DNA of 39,501 nt from Acetobacter sp. AN02 (GTDB lineage: Bacteria > Pseudomonadota > Alphaproteobacteria > Acetobacterales > Acetobacteraceae), in assembly GCF_029759835.1 (NCBI RefSeq), contig NZ_JAJJND010000014.1:1-39501 (forward strand), written 5' to 3'. A model generated the notes under the pieces. The model made no database searches. It saw only the letters and a list, made by a program, of their open reading frames with translations, and was not told the DNA's origin. Below are positions 6,822-16,095 of this stretch, one piece after another. The stretch's first letter is position 1. Every line of letters starts with the position of its first letter. A program made the position numbers and the translations under genes.

Positions 6822-8251
6822 CCCCCGAAGAGCCCCGGCACGACAGGCTGCACACCGTCACCATCACCTGTCCGGATGATCCTCAGGAATGGCGCGACAA
6901 GGCAAGACGCCTGGCCGCAGCAGAAATCCCGCCCGGGATGATCCGGTGGACGGAAACAGACGAAACCGCCACAGACCTGTTCGGAACATATTGCGAAACA
7001 ACGGATATCCCGCCCGCCCGAAGAACCGTCAGAGCCAGCCGGGCCTTCCTGCACCTCGCCGGAAGCGTCCTGCTGCACAGGGACAGAGCCCGCTTCCCCG
7101 CATTATATCGCCTGCTGTGGCGGTTGCAGGGCGCCCCACATCTCATGGAAAACCGGGGTGATCCGGACGTCCACCGGCTCATGATCATGGCCGGACAGGT
7201 CCGCCGCGATATCCACAAAATGCGCGCCTTCGTCCGCTTCCGCCATATCGGAACGCCGGACGGAGAGGAACGCTACATCGCATGGTTCGAACCGGATCAT
7301 CATATCGTCAGAGCCAACAGCAGCTTTTTCATAAACCGCTTCGCCAGCCAGAACTGGTCGATCCTGACGCCGGATCTCTGCCTGCACTGGAACGGAACCG
7401 AACTCAGCGAAACAGCCGGAGCCCGGAAATCAGACGCTCCTGCAGAAGACGCAACCGAAGAACTGTGGCAGCGATACTACGCATCGATCTTCAATCCGGC
7501 ACGCCTCAAGATTTCCATGATGGTCAGGGAAATGCCCCGTCGTTACTGGAAAAATCTCCCCGAAGCCCGTCTGATCCCGGAACTGATCGCCGGTGCCCAG
7601 GCGCGTGAGGCCGCAATGGTGGAGACAGGCGCAGACCCGTTCCCCGGACCGCCCCCCGAAACACTGCAGGAGATCGCGGCAGGCATCGCCACCTGCCGCG
7701 CCTGCCCGATCGGCTGCAACGGCACCGCCGCCGTCGCAGGGCAGGGGCCGGAAAAAGCCCGTCTGCTGATCGTCGATGAGCAGCCCGGAGAAGCAGAACT
7801 CAGTCAGGGATCACCCCAGACCGGACATGCCGCGCAGATACGCAGCCGACTGTTCCCGCACAGCCGCATCACCTACGCCATAAAACACTTCAAATTCACA
7901 CAGAACGGCAATTTCCGCCTGCCAAAACCCGCCGATGCCAGAGAAACCGATATCTGCCGCCGATGGCTGAATGCAGAACGCCGGATCATCCGCCCGGACA
8001 TCATCCTCGCACTCGGCCCCCGTGCAGGCCGCGCCATCCTCGGCCGCACGCCCTCCCTGGAACGGGAACGCGGGCAGTTCATTCCTCTGCCGGACGGCTC
8101 CCGGCTGATCCTCACCGCTCATCCCGCATCATTCAACGCCCTCAGCCCGGAATCCCGGCAGAAAGCAGAGGAAAAACTGCAGAACGACCTGGACCTGATC
8201 CCGCAGGACTGCCTTCAGCCAGCCCCCGAACCCGGACTTTCGGCTGAATAA
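6818..8251 (+). CDS. DUF4130-uracil-DNA glycosylase superfamily fusion
   Basis: The protein has 477 residues. Residues about 85-245 form the DUF4130 domain (RFPALYRLLWRLQGAPHLM, DIHKMRAFVRFR, WFEPDHHIV, FFINRF). Residues about 280-460 form a UDG-superfamily domain nearest to UdgX and the UDG-linked clade. C293, C296 and C380 fit an iron-sulphur cluster, with C300 nearby. The UDG motifs have drifted: the usual GEQPGD-type motif reads DEQPGEAEL (320-328), the following P-F-V-G-P-A-G block reads PQTGHAA (333-339) with Q334 in place of the Phe, and the KRRIH loop typical of UdgX reads NFRLP (365-369). IKHFKF (355-360) and HPAS (435-438) are kept. It may therefore bind lesions rather than excise uracil, or use another base. 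It is translationally coupled to the radical SAM gene and presumably shares its LexA control. Confidence 0.87.
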   Translation: MTPEEPRHDRLHTVTITCPDDPQEWRDKARRLAAAEIPPGMIRWTETDETATDLFGTYCETTDIPPARRTVRASRAFLHLAGSVLLHRDRARFPALYRLLWRLQGAPHLMENRGDPDVHRLMIMAGQVRRDIHKMRAFVRFRHIGTPDGEERYIAWFEPDHHIVRANSSFFINRFASQNWSILTPDLCLHWNGTELSETAGARKSDAPAEDATEELWQRYYASIFNPARLKISMMVREMPRRYWKNLPEARLIPELIAGAQAREAAMVETGADPFPGPPPETLQEIAAGIATCRACPIGCNGTAAVAGQGPEKARLLIVDEQPGEAELSQGSPQTGHAAQIRSRLFPHSRITYAIKHFKFTQNGNFRLPKPADARETDICRRWLNAERRIIRPDIILALGPRAGRAILGRTPSLERERGQFIPLPDGSRLILTAHPASFNALSPESRQKAEEKLQNDLDLIPQDCLQPAPEPGLSAE

Positions 8252-8283
8252 CCGGCGATCAGGCCCGAACCCCGCTCCTCAGG

Positions 8284-9546
8284 CTACTCCCGCACACGCT
8301 CAATCAGCGCACCACAGGCCGAAAGCTTCTTCTCCACAGCCTCATATCCCCGGTCCAGGTGATACACGCGGCTGAGGATCGTCTCCCCGTGCGCGGCAAG
8401 CCCGGCAAGAATCAGGGAGAAGGAAGCCCGCAGATCCGTCGCCATCACAGGCGCACCGGACAGACCATGCACCCCGCGTATGATCGCGGAAGACCCGTGA
8501 ACATTGATCCGCGCGCCCATACGGTTCAGCTCGGGAACATGCATGAAACGGTTTTCGAAAATCGTCTCCGTCACCATCGACGCCCCCTCGGCCACGGAAA
8601 GCAGCGCCATGAACTGCGCCTGCATGTCCGTAGGAAAACCGGGATAAGGCTCGGTCATGATATCAACACCGCGCAGCGCGCCCGTCCGGCGCACCCGGAT
8701 GCCTTCCGCGTCGGACGTGACCTCAACCCCGGCCTCCTCCAGCGTGCGAACCACGGCCCCCAGATCATCCACCCGACCGCCGCGCAGATAGAGATCACCC
8801 CCCGTGATCCCCGCCGCACAGGCATAGGTACCGCATTCGATACGGTCCGGCATGATCCGATGCTCCGCACCGTGCAGAGCCTCGACGCCGTCAATCACCA
8901 GCGTTCCGGTTCCGGCTCCGGAAATCCGGGCACCCATACGGTTCAGACACTCCACCAGATCGGAAATCTCCGGCTCCCGCGCCGCATTGACGATCTCCGT
9001 TCGCCCCTTGGCCAGCGTCGCGGCCATCAGAAGATTTTCTGTCGCCCCCACAGAGGCAAACGGCAGGACGATCCGGTCGCCCGTCAGCCCCTTCGGAGCC
9101 GTCGCATGAATATAGCCGCCCTCAAGCCGGATCTGCGCCCCCAGACCCTCCAGACCCTTCAGATGCAGATCAACCGGACGTGTCCCGATCGCGCACCCGC
9201 CAGGCAGCGACACCCGCGCCTCGCCACAGCGGGCAAGCAGCGGACCAAGCACCAGAATGGAGGCCCGCATCCTCGACACGATGTCATAAGGAGCCTCGGT
9301 CCCGGTGATGCTGCCGCCAATGGACAGCGTTCCGCCATCCCCCTTCACATCCTCCACGGCAACGCCATGCTGCAGCAGCAGGGCCCGCATCGTGTCCATG
9401 TCCGCAATCCGCGGCACATTGGTCAGAACCAGCCGCTCTTCCGTCAGAAGCCCGGCAACCATCAGCTTCAGCCCGGAATTTTTCGCACCGCCGATAGCGA
9501 TCTCGCCACGCAGAGGGCGGCCGCCGCGAATGATGAAACGATCCAT
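8284..9546 (-). CDS. murA: UDP-N-acetylglucosamine 1-carboxyvinyltransferase MurA
   Basis: MurA transfers enolpyruvate from PEP to UDP-GlcNAc, the first committed step of peptidoglycan synthesis in the cytoplasm. The 420-residue length is normal. K22-N23 ([10 protein letters not shown]) and the catalytic Cys C118 in [13 protein letters not shown] are present. C118 is also the residue attacked by fosfomycin, so the enzyme should be of the sensitive Cys type. AGGAG stands 12 bases ahead of the start. The gene is last in a minus-strand set after the small protein and dcd, and converges with the UDG-fusion gene across a 32-bp gap without a clear terminator. Confidence 0.97.
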   Translation of the reverse strand: MDRFIIRGGRPLRGEIAIGGAKNSGLKLMVAGLLTEERLVLTNVPRIADMDTMRALLLQHGVAVEDVKGDGGTLSIGGSITGTEAPYDIVSRMRASILVLGPLLARCGEARVSLPGGCAIGTRPVDLHLKGLEGLGAQIRLEGGYIHATAPKGLTGDRIVLPFASVGATENLLMAATLAKGRTEIVNAAREPEISDLVECLNRMGARISGAGTGTLVIDGVEALHGAEHRIMPDRIECGTYACAAGITGGDLYLRGGRVDDLGAVVRTLEEAGVEVTSDAEGIRVRRTGALRGVDIMTEPYPGFPTDMQAQFMALLSVAEGASMVTETIFENRFMHVPELNRMGARINVHGSSAIIRGVHGLSGAPVMATDLRASFSLILAGLAAHGETILSRVYHLDRGYEAVEKKLSACGALIERVRE

Positions 9547-9588
9547 GACTGCTGATAACTCCTGGTCAGTATCCGGAGAAAAGGAATT

Positions 9589-10143
9589 CTAAAGACGTGG
9601 CGTGGTGACGCCCGCCTGACGCATATATTTACCGGCCCGGTCGGCATAGCTGATCTCACAGGGCGACGCGCCCTGGAAAAACAGGAACTGACAGATCCCC
9701 TCATTGGCATAGATCCGCGCCGGAAGAGGCGTGGTGTTGCTGATCTCGATCGTCACCTGGCCCTCCCATTCGGGCTCCAGCGGCGTCACGTTCACAATGA
9801 TGCCGCAGCGCGCATAGGTTGATTTGCCAAGACAGACAACCAGCGTATCCCGGGGAATACGGAAATACTCAATCGTATGGGCCAGCACGAAACTGTTCGG
9901 CGGAATGATGCACACATCCGCTTTGCGGGAGACGAAACTGTCCTCCGTAAAGGCCTTCGGATCAACAATGGCATTGTTCACATCGGTAAAGATACGGAAC
10001 TCATCCGCCACGCGCGCATCATAGCCATAGGAAGACAGCCCATAGGAAATAACACCGTCACGCTTCTGATTTTCCACAAACGGCTCGATCATTCCGTCCC
10101 GGAGCGCACGTTCACGGATCCACGTGTCGGGCATTATCGGCAT
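9589..10143 (-). CDS. dcd: dCTP deaminase
   Basis: Dcd deaminates dCTP to dUTP, supplying dUMP for thymidylate synthesis. The 184-residue protein has the trimeric dUTPase-like fold signatures [10 protein letters not shown] (35-44), [10 protein letters not shown] (106-115) and the catalytic E133 in QVTIEISN, with EGICQFLFF near the end. There is no sign of a bifunctional deaminase-dUTPase. ATG 10143 was kept because AGAGG lies about 10 bases upstream. It overlaps the end of the small upstream gene by 10 bp, and murA follows after 42 bp. A dcd-murA neighbourhood recurs in Alphaproteobacteria. Confidence 0.96.
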   Translation of the reverse strand: MPIMPDTWIRERALRDGMIEPFVENQKRDGVISYGLSSYGYDARVADEFRIFTDVNNAIVDPKAFTEDSFVSRKADVCIIPPNSFVLAHTIEYFRIPRDTLVVCLGKSTYARCGIIVNVTPLEPEWEGQVTIEISNTTPLPARIYANEGICQFLFFQGASPCEISYADRAGKYMRQAGVTTPRL

Positions 10144-10337
10144 GAAGGGTCTTTCCTCTCGTTCGCATCGCCCGCATCCCCCGAGCCAGTCTCAGCCCGC
10201 GCACGAGCCTGAGCCTTGCGACGAAGCAGATTGGCACGCAGCGCCGCCGCCTCTTTCTCCAGACGCTGCTGACGCGCGGCTTCGGCATCTGGTGTAAGGT
10301 TCGGCTTGTCGCCGCGCAGGGAAGAAGGGTCAGACAT
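10134..10337 (-). CDS. Small basic helical protein, function unknown
   Basis: This 67-residue protein starts [14 protein letters not shown] and is dominated by a charged helix, [24 protein letters not shown]. Short proteins ending in an LRxNLxRRKAQARxR-like helix are common in Alphaproteobacteria and have no assigned function that I know. A longer frame reaches 10397, but the extra 20 residues are hydrophobic and unlike the family, so the inner ATG 10337 was chosen; no good Shine-Dalgarno sequence is visible. It overlaps dcd by 10 bp and is probably in the same transcript. Confidence 0.6.
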   Translation of the reverse strand: MSDPSSLRGDKPNLTPDAEAARQQRLEKEAAALRANLLRRKAQARARAETGSGDAGDANERKDPSCR

Positions 10338-10499
10338 AGGCCCGGAAAACTGAAAAATCAGGAAACAGGGACCGGACCCTAGCCCAAGTACAGGCATGAT
10401 GCCAGACGCGCGCGCAAGAAACAGCAGCCGGAGTGTTGCGTCTGATAGCCAGCAGCTTATCCTGCCTCAAAACAGCGGCGACAGAGACGGAGAACGCGG

Positions 10500-10925
10500 A
10501 TGAAAATGTCAGTGAATGGCCGGATGACAGGCCGGATATGGCTGTCAGGCCTGTCTTTCCTGGCGGTGGCCTCCGCATTCCCCGCTGTTGCGGCCTCGAA
10601 TCGTACAACACCCTCCACCCCGTCGCCTGAACAGGCCACCGGACCGGACCCGGCGACGGAACGCCTGAACGCAGCCCAGGAAGGCGCGAACTATCGCGGC
10701 CCGGTCTACTACCCCGGCCAGAAGGTTCAGCCCGCGAGCGCCGCCGTCGTTGCCGCACCGGTCTCTGCCCGTCAGACAGCCCTTCCCGTGGTAAAGGACC
10801 TCCCCGCGGACCCGGCCACGGAGCGCCTGAACGCAGCCCAGGAAGGCACGAACTACCGCGGCCCGGTCTACTACCCCGGACAGCAGATTCAGCCCGCCCG
10901 GAGCGCAGGAACAATCGCTCAGTAA
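10500..10925 (+). CDS. Small secreted protein with two 30-residue repeats
   Basis: The protein has 141 residues and starts with a clear signal peptide (IWLSGLSFLAVASAFPAVAA). Two near-identical 30-residue units follow, at residues 50-79 and 104-133. Each runs DPATERLNAAQEG, N-Y-R-G-P-V-Y-Y-P-G-Q, then xQPA. They are separated by an Ala/Val/Pro-rich linker. A cleaved, low-complexity, Tyr/Pro-rich periplasmic or outer-surface protein is likely. I do not recognise a family. GGAG lies about 8 bases before ATG 10500. It is transcribed away from the dcd cluster and is followed by inverted repeats. Confidence 0.72.
   Translation: MKMSVNGRMTGRIWLSGLSFLAVASAFPAVAASNRTTPSTPSPEQATGPDPATERLNAAQEGANYRGPVYYPGQKVQPASAAVVAAPVSARQTALPVVKDLPADPATERLNAAQEGTNYRGPVYYPGQQIQPARSAGTIAQ
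10647..10898 (+). repeat. Two 90-bp direct repeats within a secreted-protein gene
   Basis: The units are 10647-10736 and 10809-10898, in the same frame. They differ mainly at third positions and at a few residues (G-A-N against G-T-N; KV against QI). This indicates an internal duplication kept under protein-level selection. Confidence 0.85.
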
Positions 10926-10952
10926 GTTTTTCCGGATAATCACAAAAACAGC

Positions 10953-11050
10953 GCGTCGTTTTTCCTATTATTACCCGGGTAATAACGGGAGAACGACGCA
11001 CTTCAGGCCGATAATGCCCGAAGGCCGTTTTTTCGGGGAACTGAACGGCC
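10953..11050. repeat. Nested and alternative inverted repeats upstream of the antiporter
   Basis: TTATTACCCGGGTAATAA (10968-10985) is a perfect 18-bp palindrome. It is enclosed by GCGTCGTT (10953-10960) and AACGACGC (10992-10999), giving a two-stage stem. Downstream, CCCGAA (11017-11022) can pair with TTCGGG (11032-11037), while GGCCGTT (11023-11029) can pair with AACGGCC (11044-11050). These last two hairpins exclude each other. They may be terminators of the small secreted-protein gene, an operator, or a regulatory leader of the antiporter gene. The sequence does not decide between these. Confidence 0.6.
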
Positions 11051-11121
11051 CCGGGTGAGTAAATTACAGAACTGATAATAAACCGGCCCGGGTGGTCAGG
11101 AGCAGGGAAGAGACAGAACAT

Positions 11122-13737
11122 ATGGAGGTGACAGGGCTCGCGGCCGTGCTTCTGGCGACGGCGCTGCTGCTGGTGGTGGTGAGTGCGGTGCAGCCGGTGG
11201 CGCGCCGTCTGGAAGTGTCCGAAACCGTGCTTCTGGCGGTGGTCGGAATTATTATCGGTGTCGGAACAGACCTGGTCCTTACGCATATTCCCGCGCCGAG
11301 TGCCAACGGGGAACTGCTCAACGGAGCGGCGGCAACCGCGCTCAGCGGCATGGCCGAAACCTTCCGGGATCTTCCCGTAAGCGCTGAGGTCTTCCTTCTG
11401 GTCTTCCTGCCTGTCCTTGTGTTCCAGGGGGCGCTGGCCATCGACGTGCGCCGTCTTGCAGACGACGCCGCAACGGTCCTCCTGCTTGCCGTTGTCGCGG
11501 TCGTTGTCTCCACCGCGACGATCGGACTTGCGGTGTTCCCGTTCTCCACCATGCCGCTGATCGTCTGCCTGCTGCTCGGGGCGATCGTGGCAACCACGGA
11601 CCCGTCCGCGGTTGCGGGCATCTTCCGCGATATCGGCGCGGCGGAGCGTCTGACGCGGCTGGTGGAAGGGGAGGCACTGCTGAACGACGCGGCCGCCATC
11701 GCGATCTTCTCCATCCTGCTGGATGCGGTCACCTCACACCATCAGATTCATGTCGGGTTCGCAGCACTCGGGTTCTTTATCTCCTTCGGCGGAGCCATCA
11801 TCATCGGCATCATTTTCGCCCGGCTGATGCTTTATATGATTGCGGCACTGGGTAATGCGCCCGCAGCGGAGACAACGCTGACCGTGGCGCTGCCCTACAT
11901 CACCTACATCATCTGCGATGAGGTGATCGGCGTTTCCGGCGTGGTGGCAACGGCTGCCGCAGGTCTGACCATGTCGGTCTACGGTCCGTCCACTTTCCGC
12001 CCGCAGACATGGCGCTTCCTGAACGAGCTGTGGCAGCAGCTTGTCTTCTGGGCCGGCTCTCTCGTGTTCGTCATGGCGTCCATGCTCGTGCCCAAGCTGC
12101 TTCTGGGCGTGACCAAATGGGACATGGTGCTGGTTCTGATCGCCACTGCAGCAGGCCTTATCGCGCGTGCGGCCGTCGTGTTCGGACTGCTGCCGCTGCT
12201 CAGCCTGACGCGCCTCGCTCCTCCGGTTCCGATGCCCTACAAGGCGACGATGGTCTGGGGCGGACTGCGCGGTGCGATCACGCTGGCCCTGGCCCTTTCC
12301 GTGACCGAGAACTCCAGGGTCTCAACACCCGTCGCGCATTTTATCGGTATCATCGCCACCGGTTTCGTGCTGATCACGCTGCTGGTGAATGGCACGACCC
12401 TGCGGTCTCTGGTGCTGTTTTTCCGCCTGGATCAGCTGTCTCCGATCGATCAGGCCATGCGTCATCAGGTGCTGACGATCGCACTCAACCAGGTGCGGGA
12501 GCGGGCGAAGGAAACCTCGGAGGAGCTTGGATTTTCCTCCGATGCGACGCGCTCGGTCATCTCGGCCCTGGGACGCAGGGCACAGGAGGAAGGGTCCGCA
12601 AACGCCATCGACACGGCGCTGGGTGACAGGCAGCGCGTGACGCTGGCACTGATCACGATTGCCAATCAGGAACGCTCGATCCTGCTGGACCTGTTCCGTA
12701 TCCAGGGTCTGACCAGACGCGTGATGGAAACCATGCTGCGTACGGCAGAAGCCATGGTGGACGGCGCGCGTCTTGAGGGGCGGTTCGGCTATGTCCGCGC
12801 CCTCCGCCGTCGCCTGCGGCCCAGCCTGAGATTCCAGGCAGCAGAACTGATCCATCGCTGGTTCGGCTATGACCGGATGCTGATGGAGTGTCTTTCCGAA
12901 CGGTTTGAGATGCTGATGGTCACGCATCTGGTCTCAATCTCCCTGATGCGGTTCATGCGCGAGCGGATGAAGCCCACCATGGGAGCCCGTATCAGCGATA
13001 TCGTGGCTGAGGTCCTGCTGCGTCAGCGCAAGATGCTGGATGAGGTTCTGGCCAGTCTCCGCCTGCATTATCCCGGCTATTCCGAGGCTCTGGAGGAGCG
13101 GATTTTCCGCCAGATCGTGCTGCGGCTGGAAAGCGTCGAGTTCGATTCGATGCATTCCGAATCCATGATCAGCGACGAACTGCACCGCGAGCTGGTCAAG
13201 GAGGTTGAGCGCCATCGCCAGCGCCTGAACCAGCGGATGAAGTTCAGCCTGAAGAACAGTATTGAGCAGCGTCTGCGGGAGGCCGAGATTTTCAGGGAAC
13301 TGCCCGCGGCAGCCCTTCATGATCTGGCGATGTCCTCCGCGCTGTGTTTCCCGTCGCCGGGCCAGCGCCTGTATCGCCGGGGCAAGAAGGTGCGGTGGGT
13401 GTCCTTCATCAGCGCCGGTCTGGCGGAGATGCATATCACGGATCAGGAAATCCTTTTCGGAGCCGGGGATGTCGTCGGGGCGATCGAGGTGATGGAAGGG
13501 CGTCCGATGCCTGCCACCGTGCGGATGGTGCAGTTCGGGCATATCCTGATGATCCGCGCCGAGAAATTTCGTCAGATCATTGAGGATTACCCGAATATTC
13601 TCACGGGGCTGTCAGCGCTTCAAAACCGGCTGGAAGCAGCGGAAAAGGCACTGCCCGTTCCGGAACCTGCTCCGCTGCCGGAGAGTGCGGAGCCGCTGCG
13701 GATCTCGCATGATATGACGGAACCGGGAGAAGCCTGA
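11122..13737 (+). CDS. CPA1 Na+/H+ antiporter with C-terminal cNMP-binding domain
   Basis: The protein has 871 residues from ATG 11122. A GTG at 11092 would add ten charged residues ahead of the first membrane helix and is less likely. Residues about 1-425 are a sodium/proton exchanger of the CPA1 (NhaP/SOS1) type with about 12 membrane helices. They include the T-D160-P block and the N188-D189 pair in EALLNDAAA, the usual ion-site residues of this group. A long cytoplasmic helical region follows. Residues about 723-840 resemble a cyclic-nucleotide-binding domain (IFRELPAAALHDLA, PGQRLYRRGKK, ILFGAGDVVGAIEVMEGRPM). The layout recalls plant SOS1. It probably exports Na+ under control of a bound nucleotide or of autoinhibition; the ligand is unknown. 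Confidence 0.9.
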   Translation: MEVTGLAAVLLATALLLVVVSAVQPVARRLEVSETVLLAVVGIIIGVGTDLVLTHIPAPSANGELLNGAAATALSGMAETFRDLPVSAEVFLLVFLPVLVFQGALAIDVRRLADDAATVLLLAVVAVVVSTATIGLAVFPFSTMPLIVCLLLGAIVATTDPSAVAGIFRDIGAAERLTRLVEGEALLNDAAAIAIFSILLDAVTSHHQIHVGFAALGFFISFGGAIIIGIIFARLMLYMIAALGNAPAAETTLTVALPYITYIICDEVIGVSGVVATAAAGLTMSVYGPSTFRPQTWRFLNELWQQLVFWAGSLVFVMASMLVPKLLLGVTKWDMVLVLIATAAGLIARAAVVFGLLPLLSLTRLAPPVPMPYKATMVWGGLRGAITLALALSVTENSRVSTPVAHFIGIIATGFVLITLLVNGTTLRSLVLFFRLDQLSPIDQAMRHQVLTIALNQVRERAKETSEELGFSSDATRSVISALGRRAQEEGSANAIDTALGDRQRVTLALITIANQERSILLDLFRIQGLTRRVMETMLRTAEAMVDGARLEGRFGYVRALRRRLRPSLRFQAAELIHRWFGYDRMLMECLSERFEMLMVTHLVSISLMRFMRERMKPTMGARISDIVAEVLLRQRKMLDEVLASLRLHYPGYSEALEERIFRQIVLRLESVEFDSMHSESMISDELHRELVKEVERHRQRLNQRMKFSLKNSIEQRLREAEIFRELPAAALHDLAMSSALCFPSPGQRLYRRGKKVRWVSFISAGLAEMHITDQEILFGAGDVVGAIEVMEGRPMPATVRMVQFGHILMIRAEKFRQIIEDYPNILTGLSALQNRLEAAEKALPVPEPAPLPESAEPLRISHDMTEPGEA

Positions 13738-13764
13738 GCGGACCTACCGGTTGCGGGTTCTGAA

Positions 13765-13793
13765 TTGCGCTGCACGGATTTTGGCCTTATACT
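13765..13793 (+). promoter_or_regulatory. Promoter of the dusB-ntr operon
   Basis: TTGCGC (13765-13770) and TATACT (13788-13793) are separated by exactly 17 bp, a good housekeeping-sigma promoter. Transcription should start near 13800. That leaves a leader of about 36 bases before ATG 13836 but only about 12 before ATG 13812, which supports the later start for dusB. Confidence 0.6.
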
Positions 13794-13835
13794 GGCTAAA
13801 TCCTGTGCAATATGTGTAAAGAAAGAGCATCCTGT

Positions 13836-14927
13836 ATGCTGCTGGCCCCGATTGATCTTGGCGGCGTCGTGATTGAGCGTCCGGTGATTCTGGCGCCGAT
13901 GGCCGGAGTGACGGATCTGCCATTTCGTCGTCTCGCGCGTCGTCTGGGCGCGGGGCTGGTGGTGTCGGAGATGATCGCGTCCTGGGCCATGATCAGGGAA
14001 AACGAGAGCACGCTCCGTATGGCCGAGGTTGCGGATACGGAAGGGCCGAATTCCGTGCAGCTTGCCGGATGTGATCCGGACGCGATGGGAGAGGCGGCGC
14101 GGATCGCGGTCGGCAAGGGGGCCGGCATCATCGATATCAATTTCGGCTGTCCGGTGAAGAAGGTGGCGGTCGGGCAGATGGCCGGGTCCGCTCTCATGCG
14201 GGACGAGGCCATGGCCGGGCGTCTCCTGTCGGCGGTCGTGCGGGCCGTTGACGTGCCTGTCACGCTGAAGATGCGGATGGGCTGGGATCATGATCACCTC
14301 AACGCGCCCGTCCTTGCACGGATCGCGGAGGATGCGGGGATCCGGATGGTGACCGTGCACGGGCGCACGAGGCAGCAGTTCTATAACGGCATCGCCGACT
14401 GGGCCTTCGTGTCTCAGGTGAAGCGGGCCGTGGGGATCCCGGTGATCGTCAACGGAGACATTCTGACGGTGGATGATGCGCGGACGGCGCTGCGTCTGTC
14501 CGGAGCGGACGGGGTGATGATCGGTCGCGGCTGCTACGGGCGGCCGTGGTTTCCGGCGCAGGTCGCGCAGTCCCTGCTCAGCGGCGTTGACGTGCCCGAT
14601 CCGACCCTGGCGCAGGAACACGCCATCGTGCGGGAGCATTACGGCATGATGCTGGCGCATTTCGGTGAGGGGCCGGGCATGCGTCTCGCCCGCAAGCATG
14701 TGTCTTGGTATTCGGCGGGGCTCCCGGATTCTGCGGGCTTCCGTTCCGCGGTCAACCGCATGGACCGGGCGGAGGATGTGATGACGGCGGTTGATGCGTT
14801 CTACGAGCGGCAGATTGGGGCAGGAGCGGTACGTGAGCCGCGCCGTTCGCATCATGAGGCAGACAGGCAGACTGCGGATGCCGCCGCCGTTTCCGCGGTG
14901 CCTCAGTCCGCCCTGTGTGACGCATGA
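13836..14927 (+). CDS. dusB: tRNA-dihydrouridine synthase DusB (NifR3)
   Basis: DusB is an FMN enzyme that reduces uridines in the D-loop of tRNA. From ATG 13836 it has 363 residues beginning [10 protein letters not shown], the normal NifR3 N-terminus. A start at 13812 would add MCKERASC without a good RBS. Signatures are [24 protein letters not shown] with the catalytic Cys, [20 protein letters not shown] and [13 protein letters not shown]. The first gene of the ntr operon in Alphaproteobacteria is typically this one, hence the old name nifR3. The stop overlaps ntrB by 4 bp. A short C-terminal tail rich in Arg, His and Ala goes beyond the conserved domain. Confidence 0.95.
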   Translation: MLLAPIDLGGVVIERPVILAPMAGVTDLPFRRLARRLGAGLVVSEMIASWAMIRENESTLRMAEVADTEGPNSVQLAGCDPDAMGEAARIAVGKGAGIIDINFGCPVKKVAVGQMAGSALMRDEAMAGRLLSAVVRAVDVPVTLKMRMGWDHDHLNAPVLARIAEDAGIRMVTVHGRTRQQFYNGIADWAFVSQVKRAVGIPVIVNGDILTVDDARTALRLSGADGVMIGRGCYGRPWFPAQVAQSLLSGVDVPDPTLAQEHAIVREHYGMMLAHFGEGPGMRLARKHVSWYSAGLPDSAGFRSAVNRMDRAEDVMTAVDAFYERQIGAGAVREPRRSHHEADRQTADAAAVSAVPQSALCDA

Positions 14928-16057
14928 GTGCTCCTGTCTGTGAGCGTGTAAGAAAAGTGACGGGAACCGAAACAGACAGCGAACTGGTGCTTGAGAATCT
15001 GCCTGCGCCGGTTGTGCTGGTCGATGGCAGGGACCGTATCCGCGTCGTCAATCACGCGGCGGAGAATTTCTTCGCCCGGTCGCGCACCCTCATCAGGGGG
15101 CGGTCCCTGAAGGAACTCGTGCCTGCCGATCATCCGCTGTTCCTTCTTCTTGAGCACGTGCGTTCCTCCGGCGGCGGGATGGCGGAGCACGGGGTGATGT
15201 TCACCTCTCCGCGCTTCCATCATGAAGGGGTCACGGTTCTGGGCACGCCCGTTCCGGAGCGGCCCGGTCAGGTTGTTCTGTCCTTCAGCAGCGAGAAGGC
15301 GGCGCGGACGCTGGACCGGCATCTGGCATTCCGCTCCGCAGCCCGCAGCGTGTCCGGCATGGCGGAGCTTCTGGCGCATGAGGTCAAGAATCCGCTTTCC
15401 GGCATCCGTGGCGCGGCGCAGCTTCTGGAAGCATCCGTGCCGCCTGAGGACAGGGAGCTGGCCGTTCTGATCCGGGACGAGGCAGACCGCATCCGTGCTC
15501 TGGTCGAGCGGATGGAGATGTTCGGAGAAAAGCCGGTCGGGCGGCGTCCCGTGAACATCCATAAGGTTCTCGAACATGTGCGGCTTCTGGCGGAGAAGGG
15601 ATTCGCCCGGGGGCTTACGATCACGGAGCGGTATGATCCGTCGCTTCCGCCCGTGTGGGGCAACCGGGATGAGCTGATCCAGGTTCTGCTCAATCTGATC
15701 AAGAATGCAGCCGAGGCGATCCGCGGAGAAGGCGGGCAGGGAGAGGGGGAGATCACGCTGCTGACGGCCTACCGTCCCGGCCTGCGCCTTGCCGTGCCCG
15801 GTTCCGGCAGAAAACATCATCTGCCTCTGGTCGTGACGGTTCGGGATACCGGGCCCGGCATCCCTGAGGCCGTGCGCCCTCATCTGTTCGAGCCTTTCCT
15901 GACGACCAAGGTTTCGGGGTCGGGTCTGGGGCTCGCACTGGCAGGAAAGATCATCAATGATCATGGCGGGGTGATTGAGGTGGAAAGCCGTTCCGGCTGT
16001 ACGGAATTCAGCCTTCATCTTCCTGTTGTTTCCGAGGATACCGGTCGCCCGGCGTGA
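14924..16057 (+). CDS. ntrB: Nitrogen regulation histidine kinase NtrB
   Basis: NtrB (GlnL) is the cytoplasmic kinase/phosphatase that sets the phosphorylation state of NtrC according to PII. The 377 residues comprise an N-terminal PAS domain (about 20-120), a dimerisation/phosphoacceptor domain with H152 in [15 protein letters not shown], and an ATP-binding domain with [17 protein letters not shown] and [12 protein letters not shown]. There are no membrane segments, as expected. The gene is coupled to dusB (4-bp overlap), and the ntrC frame also overlaps its end. Confidence 0.95.
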   Translation: MSAPVCERVRKVTGTETDSELVLENLPAPVVLVDGRDRIRVVNHAAENFFARSRTLIRGRSLKELVPADHPLFLLLEHVRSSGGGMAEHGVMFTSPRFHHEGVTVLGTPVPERPGQVVLSFSSEKAARTLDRHLAFRSAARSVSGMAELLAHEVKNPLSGIRGAAQLLEASVPPEDRELAVLIRDEADRIRALVERMEMFGEKPVGRRPVNIHKVLEHVRLLAEKGFARGLTITERYDPSLPPVWGNRDELIQVLLNLIKNAAEAIRGEGGQGEGEITLLTAYRPGLRLAVPGSGRKHHLPLVVTVRDTGPGIPEAVRPHLFEPFLTTKVSGSGLGLALAGKIINDHGGVIEVESRSGCTEFSLHLPVVSEDTGRPA

Positions 16058-16095
16058 TCCCGCGGCCCAGACAGACGGAAAAGATTCTTCAGACT

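Noticed and set aside
8359-9555. Long plus-strand frame opposite murA
   Set aside because: It is a shadow of murA with Arg/His-rich composition and no domain.
10330-11286. Minus-strand frame of 318 codons across the secreted repeat gene and antiporter start
   Set aside because: It spans an intergenic region with strong inverted repeats and two plus-strand genes with signal peptide or membrane domains; the product is low-complexity and repeats mirror the plus-strand repeats.
13620-14855. Minus-strand frame of 411 codons opposite dusB
   Set aside because: The plus strand encodes an unmistakable DusB; the antisense product is His/Arg-rich with no motif.
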